Positions 16,179-23,418 of a stretch of 38,966 nucleotides of DNA are shown piece after piece. The stretch lies in contig NZ_BJYA01000025.1 in the NCBI RefSeq assembly GCF_007991275.1, positions 1 to 38,966 on the forward strand, written 5' to 3'. This DNA comes from Alkalibacillus haloalkaliphilus (lineage in GTDB: Bacteria > Bacillota > Bacilli > Bacillales > Alkalibacillaceae). Every line of letters starts with the position of its first letter. The first letter of the stretch is position 1. The notes under the pieces are model-generated. The model was not told where the DNA came from. It saw nothing but the letters and a program-made list of their open reading frames with translations, and searched no databases. Both the position numbers and the translations under genes were made by a program.

Positions 16179-17177
16179 TTATTTTAATTGAAAAGCTTGA
16201 GCTAGCTTTTCATAAGCTTCGAGACGTTTCTCAAATGGTGAAACAATCGTATTAACGATTATTTCATTTACTTGAAACTGTCTAGACATATATTCGAGTT
16301 GTTGTTTGACACTTTCGACACTGCCGACAATCATTCTATTTCTATTTTCTATTATACGCTGTTGTTCAAAGTGGCTAAAGGTTTGTCTGCTAGCTTCTTC
16401 TGGTTCTGGGAAGTACTCACGAATTTGTCCTTGATCAGCCATTAGTAAAGCAACATCTAAACTTGAAGCTAAATATTCAGCTTCTTCTTCAGTATCTCCA
16501 ACAACAACAAAAACTGCAATACTTGCCTCAGGCTCTTGTTGCAAAGGGGAAGGGATGAAATTATGATAATAACGTTCAACAGCTGCTGGTCCACCATCAC
16601 CATTGATGAACTGGGCAAATGTGTAACTCGTACCTAATTCACCTGCTACGTGGGCACTAGCACCACTTGAGCCTAGCATCCAAACTGGTGGAGTTGTTTC
16701 ACTCATTGGTGTTGCTTGGACTAGATAGCCTTCTGGGTCATTTCCTAATATGTAATCGATCAGTAATGAAGCTTGTTGAGGATAGTTTTTAACATCTGGG
16801 TACTTCCCTCGATTTAGAGCATAATTAACACCAGGCATGCCACCAGGTGCGCGACCTATACCAAGATCAATACGATTTGGGTATAGAGCTTCTAAAACAC
16901 GAAACTGTTCGGCTACTTTAAAAGGACTGTAGTGGGGGAGTAGTACTCCACCAGTACCAACTTTAATCTGTTCTGTTTGCGCTGCAATGGCTGGGATTAA
17001 CATTTCGGGAGCTGAACCAGCTAAGCTTTTTGTGCTGTGGTGTTCACTCATCCAAAAACGCTTATATCCTAATTGATCAACGTGTTTAGCTAATTGAATT
17101 GTTTGTTGTAGAGCTTGCTTTGGTGTTTCGTTTTTTAACAATGGAGATTGATCTAGCACACTTAATTGTATAGTCAT
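16179..17177 (-). CDS. Luciferase-like flavin-dependent monooxygenase (LLM family)
   Basis: A bacterial-luciferase-fold oxidoreductase of about 332 residues, probably FMN-linked. Family motifs are LSVLDQSPL at the N-terminus, GYKRFWMSEHHSTKSLAGSAPEMLIPAIAAQT (active-site region), KVGTGGVLLPHYSPFKVAEQFRVLEALYPNRIDLGIGRAPGG and PPVWMLGSSGASAHVAGELG. It matches the MsnO8/YwcH-like branch. ATG at 17177 lies 6 bases after AAGGGTG; the in-frame GTG at 17186 falls inside that ribosome site and was rejected. It leads a three-gene unit with the VOC protein and the deacetylase. The substrate is unknown. Confidence 0.85.
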   Translation of the reverse strand: MTIQLSVLDQSPLLKNETPKQALQQTIQLAKHVDQLGYKRFWMSEHHSTKSLAGSAPEMLIPAIAAQTEQIKVGTGGVLLPHYSPFKVAEQFRVLEALYPNRIDLGIGRAPGGMPGVNYALNRGKYPDVKNYPQQASLLIDYILGNDPEGYLVQATPMSETTPPVWMLGSSGASAHVAGELGTSYTFAQFINGDGGPAAVERYYHNFIPSPLQQEPEASIAVFVVVGDTEEEAEYLASSLDVALLMADQGQIREYFPEPEEASRQTFSHFEQQRIIENRNRMIVGSVESVKQQLEYMSRQFQVNEIIVNTIVSPFEKRLEAYEKLAQAFQLK

Positions 17178-17206
17178 ATTCGACACCCTTTTGTAAATAA
17201 GTTATG

Positions 17207-17235
17207 ATTATAATTGTTTTAGATTTACGTTTAAA
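17207..17235 (-). promoter_or_regulatory. Promoter of the monooxygenase-glyoxalase-deacetylase unit
   Basis: On the minus strand TTTAAA (17230-17235) and TATAAT (17207-17212) are 17 bases apart. The -10 box is perfect and the -35 box moderate. It lies 30 bases upstream of the chosen start. Confidence 0.55.
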
Positions 17236-17268
17236 ATTCAATTGATATGCCTATAAGAGTGAGGGAAA

Positions 17269-17616
17269 ATGAACATGGGGAAAAAAGCTGTAGTTTGTAA
17301 TCGTTGTAACAAAGAAATTACTGACCGAAATGACTTAATGACAGGTAACGTTAAAATGACTGTCAGACCGTTTCATGAAAAATGCTTTAAAAAACGTGTA
17401 GAAGAAAAGAAGGAAAGAGCGTCAATGTTCTTTGATGCAATGCCGTTTAATGGCCGATATGCTAACATTATGACGGTGATTTTCTTGTTATTATTTGTAG
17501 CGTTTTTAACTTTCATTGAAGTACCTGGTATTGCTTTAGTTCTTGTGCTTATTTATCCAATCTATCGCTTTATTAGTTGGATTGCCATTGAACTAAGATT
17601 ACCAAGTAAGAGTTGA
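17269..17616 (+). CDS. Small membrane protein with a zinc-ribbon-like N-terminus
   Basis: A 115-residue protein of unknown function. Residues 9-40 carry CNRC and, 25 residues on, HEKCF, so Cys, Cys, His and Cys could bind one zinc ion. A basic stretch (KKRVEEKKERA) follows. Two hydrophobic segments at about 66-84 and 87-104 should span the membrane. I do not recognise the family by name. The ATG at 17275 is better spaced from GTGAGGG than the ATG at 17269, so the protein may be two residues shorter. It is divergent from the monooxygenase unit and ends at a bidirectional terminator shared with hemAT. Confidence 0.7.
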   Translation: MNMGKKAVVCNRCNKEITDRNDLMTGNVKMTVRPFHEKCFKKRVEEKKERASMFFDAMPFNGRYANIMTVIFLLLFVAFLTFIEVPGIALVLVLIYPIYRFISWIAIELRLPSKS

Positions 17617-17639
17617 GTTTATAAAATATAGTTAAATAA

Positions 17640-17673
17640 AAATCCCTAGAACATAATGCTGTTCTAGGGATTT
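17640..17673. terminator. Bidirectional terminator between the membrane-protein gene and hemAT
   Basis: Arms of 14 bp (AAATCCCTAGAACA against TGTTCTAGGGATTT) enclose a 6-base loop. T-rich sequence follows on both strands, so it can serve both convergent genes. Confidence 0.85.
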
Positions 17674-17679
17674 AGTTTA

Positions 17680-18975
17680 TTACTCATGTTCTTTAGCTAA
17701 GTTCGATAGACTTTCAGCTGCTTCATTAACTTCAGCATAAGATTCACTTAACTGCTCGACTATGTCATTTACATTCGCTAGTTTTGCTTCCATTTCATCA
17801 TTTAACGCTTTACTTTCATGTGTGTTAGTTAAAATATCATCAAAAAATGTATTCGTACGTTTCATGCTTTCAGTGCCATCTTTAATTAAAGTCGTCGTTT
17901 GTGAAACATCCTTTGATACTTGATCAATCTGTTCGTTAGTTGTGTTAATTAACTCAGTAATGTTTTCAATCGAGCCTTTCGTTTGATCAGCTAATTTCTT
18001 AACCTCTTGAGCTACAACAGCAAAGCCTTGTCCTAGCTCACCAGCACGGGCTGCTTCGATTGATGCATTTAACGATAATAGATTCGTTTGTTCCGAGACA
18101 TCTGTAATGAAGTTTAAAATCTCATTAATTTTACTAGATGCTTCTTCTAGTTTATTCATTTCGTTATAGATTGAATTCATTTCTTGTTCAATTTCCGCCA
18201 TCTTATGTAGCTGGTTATCTAAATCAGCTTTACCTGTGTTTGATTGATTTTCAACAGTAGAAGCTGTGTCGACAGTTGTTTTAGAGAAAGATCTAATTTC
18301 ATTTGAATGTTCAAGTAATTGTTTCATAGCAAGATCTGTTTGATTAGAAATTTTCACTAATTCATCTGACATACGATTGATTTCATTTAATAAGTTATTC
18401 TGTTTTTCATATTGCTCTTCACGTATACGCTTATTTTCTTGTTCAAACGTTTCTAACACGAGCTGCTGTTCAATGTTTAAGATTTTTGACGTTGCTGATA
18501 GCGCTTTGAAAATATCATCTTTATGGCTAAAGTGGTCAAAATAGATTTGCTGAAACGAGTTTAATAGATCTTGGAATGCACATAAGTACCACTTAGGCAT
18601 TAGCCCGATCTTGACGTGGGCATAGGCGATATACTTTCGTTGGTCAACAAATTCGTGATCAATTACCCCATTAAACATTTCTTGAATGTGACGAGTCAGT
18701 GTTTGTTTTAATCGTTCAACTGAGCTATTATGTTGGATAATTTTCATTAAAGAAGGTTCGTGCTCAATGTTGGCATAAAATTGAACAACGATCTCCTCGA
18801 TGTGCTCAGTTACAATCGGTTTTAATGCCATTAATGTTGCAAGGTCTTCTTCGGTTAGGTTCACCATTTTTAATTGCTTTTCAAGGTCTGGTTGATTGGT
18901 CGTATCAATAGTGACATCATCTAAAAATGATTCCACTACTAAAGTAGACTCTGCTTGTTTTTGAAGTTTAAACAT
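17680..18975 (-). CDS. hemAT: Heme aerotaxis transducer HemAT (globin-coupled chemoreceptor)
   Basis: A soluble oxygen sensor for aerotaxis. Residues 1-185 form a globin-coupled sensor domain with the proximal heme ligand at His120 in [21 protein letters not shown]; the residues around it closely resemble B. subtilis HemAT. The rest is a long coiled-coil signalling domain whose tip [20 protein letters not shown] binds CheA/CheW. There are no transmembrane helices, as expected for HemAT. The 431-residue length matches the family. The start follows CTAGGAG. No other chemotaxis genes are nearby, so it acts with a system encoded elsewhere. Confidence 0.93.
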   Translation of the reverse strand: MFKLQKQAESTLVVESFLDDVTIDTTNQPDLEKQLKMVNLTEEDLATLMALKPIVTEHIEEIVVQFYANIEHEPSLMKIIQHNSSVERLKQTLTRHIQEMFNGVIDHEFVDQRKYIAYAHVKIGLMPKWYLCAFQDLLNSFQQIYFDHFSHKDDIFKALSATSKILNIEQQLVLETFEQENKRIREEQYEKQNNLLNEINRMSDELVKISNQTDLAMKQLLEHSNEIRSFSKTTVDTASTVENQSNTGKADLDNQLHKMAEIEQEMNSIYNEMNKLEEASSKINEILNFITDVSEQTNLLSLNASIEAARAGELGQGFAVVAQEVKKLADQTKGSIENITELINTTNEQIDQVSKDVSQTTTLIKDGTESMKRTNTFFDDILTNTHESKALNDEMEAKLANVNDIVEQLSESYAEVNEAAESLSNLAKEHE

Positions 18976-19010
18976 TTTAACAACTCCTAGGAACTAGTTC
19001 GTTTGTCCTT

Positions 19011-19039
19011 AGTATAGTAATAATATCTTAGAAAGTAAA
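19011..19039 (-). promoter_or_regulatory. hemAT promoter
   Basis: On the minus strand TTTACT (19034-19039) and TATACT (19011-19016) are 17 bases apart, a plausible sigma-A promoter 35 bases upstream of hemAT. I see no sigma-D type sequence. Confidence 0.55.
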
Positions 19040-19072
19040 TTGAATTTTCGACTAATAAATATGTTTTTCGAC

Positions 19073-19684
19073 CTATTTTGTACAAACAGCAATGCCTAGT
19101 GGGTAACGAATGCCTTCTCGCTTAGGTTCTATTAAAACACCGTTTTGATAGTAAAATTGCGACGTGCTGTAACTTGTAAATAGTGCTTCAAACTCTTGTT
19201 CCGTTAATTGGTGAACATGGAATGGTGAGCCACAAGGTTGACCACGACCACGTCCAAATGGTGTTGAGACAACTAATGTGCCTCCGGGTTTTAATAAGCG
19301 ATAATAGTTATTTAATAAAGCTTGTTCTTCTGCAATGTGTTCGATCGTTTCAAAACTTACGATGGCATCGAATGTTCCGATAAGGTCGACTAACGTTGCA
19401 TCAGTGGCGTTAGCTTCAATAAACTGTGTTTTGGGGTGATAATATTCACCTTTGGCATAATTAATTACCTTTGGATCAAGGTCAATTCCGACCACTTCTT
19501 CGACTTCACGCTTCCGACTTTTAATAATCATATGACTGCCATAACCTGATCCACAAGATAAATCTAATACTCTTCCATGTAAGTAGGGTAATGCAAATTG
19601 ATAGCGTGCAATATGTTCTAACAATAATGGATTCATAGGGTCCATCATTTTCGGTATGACGCGCTCACCTGTATCTTCAATCAT
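19073..19684 (-). CDS. SAM-dependent methyltransferase, class I
   Basis: A 203-residue methyltransferase of unknown substrate. Motif I is VLDLSCGSGYGSHMI (about residues 40-54), the acidic end of strand 2 is VVGIDLDPKVINYA, and a later strand reads DAIVSFETIEHIAEEQALLNNYYRLLKPGGTLVVSTPFG. This order is the standard Rossmann-like class I fold (UbiE/type 11 style). The ribosome site is AGGAGGG. It is divergent from the MarR gene and upstream of hemAT on the same strand, with an own promoter for hemAT between them, so joint function is not implied. Confidence 0.82.
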   Translation of the reverse strand: MIEDTGERVIPKMMDPMNPLLLEHIARYQFALPYLHGRVLDLSCGSGYGSHMIIKSRKREVEEVVGIDLDPKVINYAKGEYYHPKTQFIEANATDATLVDLIGTFDAIVSFETIEHIAEEQALLNNYYRLLKPGGTLVVSTPFGRGRGQPCGSPFHVHQLTEQEFEALFTSYSTSQFYYQNGVLIEPKREGIRYPLGIAVCTK

Positions 19685-19739
19685 TAATTTCCCTCCTAAA
19701 AAACTATTATGCCAAATGTTTAAATAAGTTAAAACCTTT

Positions 19740-19768
19740 TTGACGGTCGTTTGCTAACAGCCTATAAT
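19740..19768 (+). promoter_or_regulatory. Promoter of the MarR-family gene
   Basis: TTGACG (19740-19745) and TATAAT (19763-19768) are 17 bases apart, close to the full consensus. Confidence 0.8.
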
Positions 19769-19773
19769 AATTG

Positions 19774-19786
19774 TATCTTGAAGATA
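19774..19786. promoter_or_regulatory. Palindrome at the marR transcription start, likely autoregulatory operator
   Basis: TATCTT-G-AAGATA is a perfect 13-base palindrome beginning 6 bases after the -10 box, covering the likely start of transcription. As I recall, MhqR of B. subtilis binds longer palindromes of the TATCTCGAA type, so autoregulation by the adjacent gene is a reasonable inference. Confidence 0.5.
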
Positions 19787-19835
19787 GGCTGAAATCGTTC
19801 GTTACCATACAAGAGCATGAAAGAGGATGATTGTC

Positions 19836-20300
19836 GTGAATGAAGCAGAATACCAAAAAAGAAAACAAGACCCATCATTAAAATTGTTTGTCGTATTATC
19901 GAAAGCTTCTAGAACATTAAATGATTTAGCACAGATGGATATGACAAGGTACGGTTTAAATCCGACAGAGTTCGCTTTGTTGGAGCTGTTGTACCATCGT
20001 GGTAAACAACCATTACAAAAGATCGGTGAACGAATTTTACTAACGAGTGGCAGTATTACTTATGTCGTCAACAATTTAGAGAAAAAAGGGCTGTTAAGTC
20101 GAATTCCATCTCCTCAAGACCGTCGTGTAACTTATGCAGAAATAACGGATCAAGGTCGAGATTTGTTAAATGAGATTTTTCCAAAACACTGGGAAGAGCT
20201 TGAACGGTTTATGGACGGTTTGACAGATGAAGAAAAGTCACAAGCGATTGATCTTGTGAAAAAGCTCGGCCGTTCAGCTGAACAATACAAACACATTTAA
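19836..20300 (+). CDS. MarR-family transcriptional regulator, MhqR/YkvE-like
   Basis: A winged-helix regulator of 154 residues. The N-terminal half KLFVVLSKASRTLNDLAQ and YGLNPTEFALLELLYHRG, then ILLTSGSITYVVNNLEKKGLLSR (recognition helix) and PQDRRVTYAEITDQG (wing) resemble MhqR, which represses quinone and catechol detoxification genes. The GTG at 19836 lies 9 bases behind AGAGG; the ATG at 19827 is too close to it. It is transcribed from a near-consensus promoter with a palindrome at its start. No quinone-stress enzyme adjoins it, so target genes are unknown, and there is no cysteine in the protein that would suggest thiol-based sensing. Confidence 0.8.
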   Translation: MNEAEYQKRKQDPSLKLFVVLSKASRTLNDLAQMDMTRYGLNPTEFALLELLYHRGKQPLQKIGERILLTSGSITYVVNNLEKKGLLSRIPSPQDRRVTYAEITDQGRDLLNEIFPKHWEELERFMDGLTDEEKSQAIDLVKKLGRSAEQYKHI

Positions 20301-20388
20301 ATTGAATAAACCGTGATAAACACACACCTCTCTTATGTTTCATAAAATAATACACATTGATATGGAAGATGAGGGAGGTAAGTATTAA

Positions 20389-20901
20389 ATGTGTCGATAT
20401 GAGTCTAGTGTTTATCCATGGGCTACCGGTCCATATGATCCATATTACCAGTATCCACCATACGGTTATGAAACGCCAGTTGATATACCAGTAAATTATC
20501 AACAGTTTTATCCTAATTATCAAGATTATCAGAGCTACCCAGATTACGGATCTTACCATGATTATCAAAGCTACCCAGATTACGAAACTCACCAAGGTTA
20601 TCAAAGTTATCTAGATTATGAAAATGATCAAGGGTTTGAAGGTTACATGAATATGCCTTATGAACAAGAAAACCCAATGTACAGTCAATTTATGAACCCG
20701 AATGATTATCAGGGGTTTCAAATACCTGGTCAACATGCGATGACACCAACACAGAAGCAAATGTTATTGCAATATTTCCAAGATGAAAATGGTGAAGTCG
20801 ATTTGGATAAAGTGTTTAAGACGTTAGGGCAAGTTGTTCAAATTACCCAACAAGTTTCACCAGTAATAAAAACTTTAAACTCAATGGTTCGTGGATCTTA
20901 A
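20389..20901 (+). CDS. Tyrosine-rich YppG-like protein
   Basis: A 170-residue protein with two parts. Residues about 12-95 are rich in Tyr, Pro, Gln and Asp and contain 12-residue repeats: DYQSYPDYGSYH, DYQSYPDYETHQ, GYQSYLDYENDQ and a diverged fourth. The last 50 residues (QKQMLLQYFQDENGEVDLDKVF and GQVVQITQQVSPVIKTL) resemble the conserved C-terminus of the YppG family of spore-formers. Such proteins are often coat-associated; that role here is inference. The start follows GGGAGG. It stands alone and is followed by a repeat element that carries its likely terminator. Confidence 0.7.
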   Translation: MCRYESSVYPWATGPYDPYYQYPPYGYETPVDIPVNYQQFYPNYQDYQSYPDYGSYHDYQSYPDYETHQGYQSYLDYENDQGFEGYMNMPYEQENPMYSQFMNPNDYQGFQIPGQHAMTPTQKQMLLQYFQDENGEVDLDKVFKTLGQVVQITQQVSPVIKTLNSMVRGS

Positions 20902-20940
20902 TTATAAATTAAGATATGAGAGTCCTAGAGCCTTAATTTG

Positions 20941-21220
20941 AAAGAGGCTGAGACAGAACTAATTGTAGAAACACAAAACTCGAACGAAATCACTTATAAA
21001 TTCGTTCGGGTTTTTACTTTTGGCCCGCTCCATCAAAATGCTTCGCTTTCCGTGGGCGGCTGGTGAGCCTCCTCGTGCTACGCACTGTGGGGTCTCACCC
21101 AGGCCTTTGCTCCCACAGGAGTCTACGCATTTTGATTCCGCTAAGCGACTGTTCAATTAATCCACAAGTCTAATTGTTCGTGTTTTCATAACATTCCAAA
21201 CCTTTTGTCCCAACCTTTTT
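20941..21220. repeat. Bacillaceae-type intergenic repeat element A
   Basis: A 280-base element with imperfect inverted ends: GAGGCTGAGACAGAA on the left, and TTTTGTCCCAACCT on the right, which reads AGGTTGGGACAAAA on the other strand. Both ends carry a GAACGAA/TTCGTG-like stretch inside. The GC-rich core (about 21020-21140) contains CGCTTTCCGTGGGC, GAGCCTCCTCG, TGTGGGGTCT and CCCACAGGAGTC, which recur in element B. The right end recurs at the left edge of the window. No credible gene lies within it. Confidence 0.8.
20979..21015 (+). terminator. Terminator carried by the repeat element
   Basis: CGAACGAA (20981-20988) pairs with TTCGTTCG (21001-21008); one wobble and one C-G pair extend the stem to 10 bp. 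The loop is 12 bases and five T follow at 21011-21015. It probably ends the yppG-like transcript. A weaker inverted repeat (AAATTAAG / CTTAATTT, 20906-20939) lies just before it. Confidence 0.6.
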
Positions 21221-21541
21221 TGTGCCAACTTTGAAGCGTCTTAATTGCTTGCTCAAACTCAGTATCTCGATTGTTTGACGGCATCGTAAAACCTATATAA
21301 GCAGTTGTGATTTATCACAATAATGGTGAAGATACCACGTTTGCTTCATTGTTAATGTATGGCTTCGTTTCATAAAAACATTACGCATATGCTTGCACTT
21401 CTTACGGTCATAGTCATCAAATATGTTCTGAACAAGACGTCGCACACAATCCAATGCCCAATAAATGTAACGTACAAGATTAACGGTATTTGCATGAGTT
21501 ATGGTGGTATGAAACAAGGATAACAAATAAGGAGTTAGCAT
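21221..21541 (-). pseudogene. Degenerate ISL3-family transposase fragment
   Basis: On the minus strand an 82-codon frame (21541 to 21293) encodes LVRYIYWALDCVRRLVQ, FDDYDRKKCKHMRNVFMKR and MKQTWYLHHY, the pattern of the central region of ISL3-family transposases. After its stop the homology resumes in another frame: DTEFEQAIKTLQSWHKKGW, at about 21215-21266. It therefore has at least one frameshift or deletion, lacks the N-terminal zinc finger and the C-terminal end, and stops where repeat element A begins. It is dead as a transposase. Family assignment rests on remembered motif patterns, not on a search. Confidence 0.65.
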
Positions 21542-21572
21542 GCTTTTTTATATTCTTGGTTAAAGCACAGAG

Positions 21573-21716
21573 TTGGTATCAGGTGAGGAGCGAAGGTGGC
21601 GACTCCAGCGGGAACAGCACGAGTCTCGAGACCCCACAGGCCCCGCATTTTGGGCCGAGGAGGCTCGAGCCGTGCCCGCGGAAAGCGTCCACCGAGAGCG
21701 GATCACCTAAAACCAA
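21573..21716. repeat. GC-rich intergenic repeat element B
   Basis: A 144-base GC-rich element with symmetric inverted ends: TTGGT-n3-AGGTGA at 21573-21586 and TCACCT-n3-ACCAA at 21703-21716. Its interior, read on the minus strand, shares CGCTTTCCGCGGGC, GAGCCTCCTCGG, TGTGGGGTCT and GGAGTC with the core of element A, in the same order. This is the well-known type of GC-rich repeat scattered in Bacillaceae genomes. Plus-strand reading frames in it are not credible genes. Confidence 0.75.
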
Positions 21717-21897
21717 CGGTTCCGGTAAAAGGTACCCAACTTTTTTGTGAGATTTTGTACATCTAACAAATATCTTAGAGCCTATTTTTTATTGTCCACT
21801 TCACCAATATTTAAAAAATATAAAACAGTCTCATAATTTGCTAGTGCAATATGTTAAAATAGTTAGGGTTTCGAATTTTTATGAAGGTAGGAATTTC

Positions 21898-23391
21898 ATG
21901 TTGCAAAAGGAAAAGGTCATTAATACACCTTTTTATTACGGTTGGTTGGTCGTATTTGTATCGGCTTTAAGTGTATTTTTCTCTGGACCTGGACAAACAT
22001 TTGCTATTTCGATTTTTATTGAGTATTACATAGCAGACTTTGACTACTCGAGAACGCTTGTTTCGGGGTTATATTCAGCGGCTACATTATGTGCTGGATT
22101 TTTATTATTTACAATTGGTAAGTTAACTGATCTATATGGACAACGACTTATGATGGTTATAATTGGACTTTCTTTAGCTTTCGCAGCTTTATGGAATGCC
22201 TTCATAGTTGGTCCGGTTATGATGTTTTTAGGTTTTTTCATGTTACGTTTATTCGGTCAAGGTTCAATGACATTATTACCGAATACATTAGTGCCACAGT
22301 GGTTTATGAGGAAGCGTGGACGAGCATTAAGTGTTATGGCGATTGGAGGCTTTGTAGGTGCTGCATTAATTCCTCCACTAAATACATACATGATCCAAAT
22401 GTTTGACTGGCGAACAGTTTGGTTAATTTGGAGTGGAGCTTTAGCTTTCATCTTTGTACCATTGGCAATATTAATTGTCCGTAATAAACCTGAAGATATA
22501 GGCGAAGTAATTGATGGACAAATAAAGCCTGTTCGTTCAAAAGGTCCATCGAGGATTCCTCTGTTTGTAACAGCAAGTCTTTCAGCACTAGTTTTAGTCA
22601 CTATGATTCCAACGATCGATCAGTATTTACATGAATTATTCACTTGGTTTCCTTCTATGTTTTGGCGTATTTTAATATTTACAGCATCTTTCATTGGTGT
22701 CATGGTACTAATTAGAAATCGCTACATTCATCAACCTTCACACACAAAAGAGCGAGTGGGGGAGGAAGAACAAAAAGAAGAGTACGATGATGAAGTTAGT
22801 TGGACGTTAAAAGAAGCGGCAAAAACACGCGCATTTTGGATGATTTTATTTTGTGTCAGTGTACCAGCATTAACGAATACAGGAATTACGTTCCACCTTG
22901 TATCGATTTCAGAAGGAAAAGGGTTAACACCTGAAGTTGCTGCGATTGTTTTATCTTTAATGGCAATCATCGGTTTTCCTGTTACGTTTATATCTGGATA
23001 TTTAGTAGACAAAATAAAAGTTCATTACGTGCTCTCAATTACGTTTGTTATTCATATTGTTGCAATTATTTGGTTGTGGCAAACACAAAGTGCGACTGCA
23101 TTTATTATATATGGTGTCATCTGGGGCATTGCGCACGGGTTTGAACGAATTACGCTCAATATCGTATGGCCTAATTATTTTGGAAGACAGCATTTAGGGA
23201 GTATTAAAAGTATCGCACAGTCTGTCATGGTAGTTGGATCAGCATTAGGTCCGTTACCGTTTGGTTTTTTCTATGATAGGTTAGGTGGATATTCAGAGAT
23301 TTTATTACTGTCATTACTACTGCCTTTAATAGCTGCCATATTTGCATTTATATCACCGGCACCGAATTATAATGAACAGAAAAAACGGTAA
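21898..23391 (+). CDS. MFS transporter (monocarboxylate/oxalate-formate antiporter-like)
   Basis: A twelve-helix major facilitator of 497 residues. The first half begins FYYGWLVVFVSALSVFFSGPGQTFAISIF, which is typical of the OFA/MCT-like group, and carries GKLTDLYGQR, the cytoplasmic loop 2-3 motif. A charged cytoplasmic loop (about residues 275-310, with EEEQKEEYDDEVSW) joins the halves. The second half has a matching GYLVDK loop. ATG at 21898 follows AAGGTAGGA; the longer frame from 21838 has no ribosome site. The substrate is unknown. It stands alone, just after the repeat/IS region, and ends in a terminator shared with degV. Confidence 0.82.
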   Translation: MLQKEKVINTPFYYGWLVVFVSALSVFFSGPGQTFAISIFIEYYIADFDYSRTLVSGLYSAATLCAGFLLFTIGKLTDLYGQRLMMVIIGLSLAFAALWNAFIVGPVMMFLGFFMLRLFGQGSMTLLPNTLVPQWFMRKRGRALSVMAIGGFVGAALIPPLNTYMIQMFDWRTVWLIWSGALAFIFVPLAILIVRNKPEDIGEVIDGQIKPVRSKGPSRIPLFVTASLSALVLVTMIPTIDQYLHELFTWFPSMFWRILIFTASFIGVMVLIRNRYIHQPSHTKERVGEEEQKEEYDDEVSWTLKEAAKTRAFWMILFCVSVPALTNTGITFHLVSISEGKGLTPEVAAIVLSLMAIIGFPVTFISGYLVDKIKVHYVLSITFVIHIVAIIWLWQTQSATAFIIYGVIWGIAHGFERITLNIVWPNYFGRQHLGSIKSIAQSVMVVGSALGPLPFGFFYDRLGGYSEILLLSLLLPLIAAIFAFISPAPNYNEQKKR

Positions 23392-23418
23392 GGAGCTTGT
23401 TTAGCTCCTTACCGTTTT
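23382..23418. terminator. Bidirectional terminator between the MFS gene and degV
   Basis: Sixteen-bp perfect arms, AAAACGGTAAGGAGCT and its complement, enclose a 5-base loop. A run of four T at one end and four A at the other lets it work both ways. The stop codons of both convergent genes overlap the stem. Confidence 0.88.

Noticed and set aside
20209-20604. 131-codon minus-strand gene
   Set aside because: It is the complement of the tyrosine repeats in the YppG-like gene, giving an artificial Ile/Trp-rich product.
20959-21156. 65-codon minus-strand gene inside repeat A
   Set aside because: It consists wholly of repeat sequence and has no ribosome site or family resemblance.
21490-21750. 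86-codon plus-strand gene
   Set aside because: It lies across the IS remnant and the GC-rich repeat B, has no ribosome site and has a composition dictated by the repeat.
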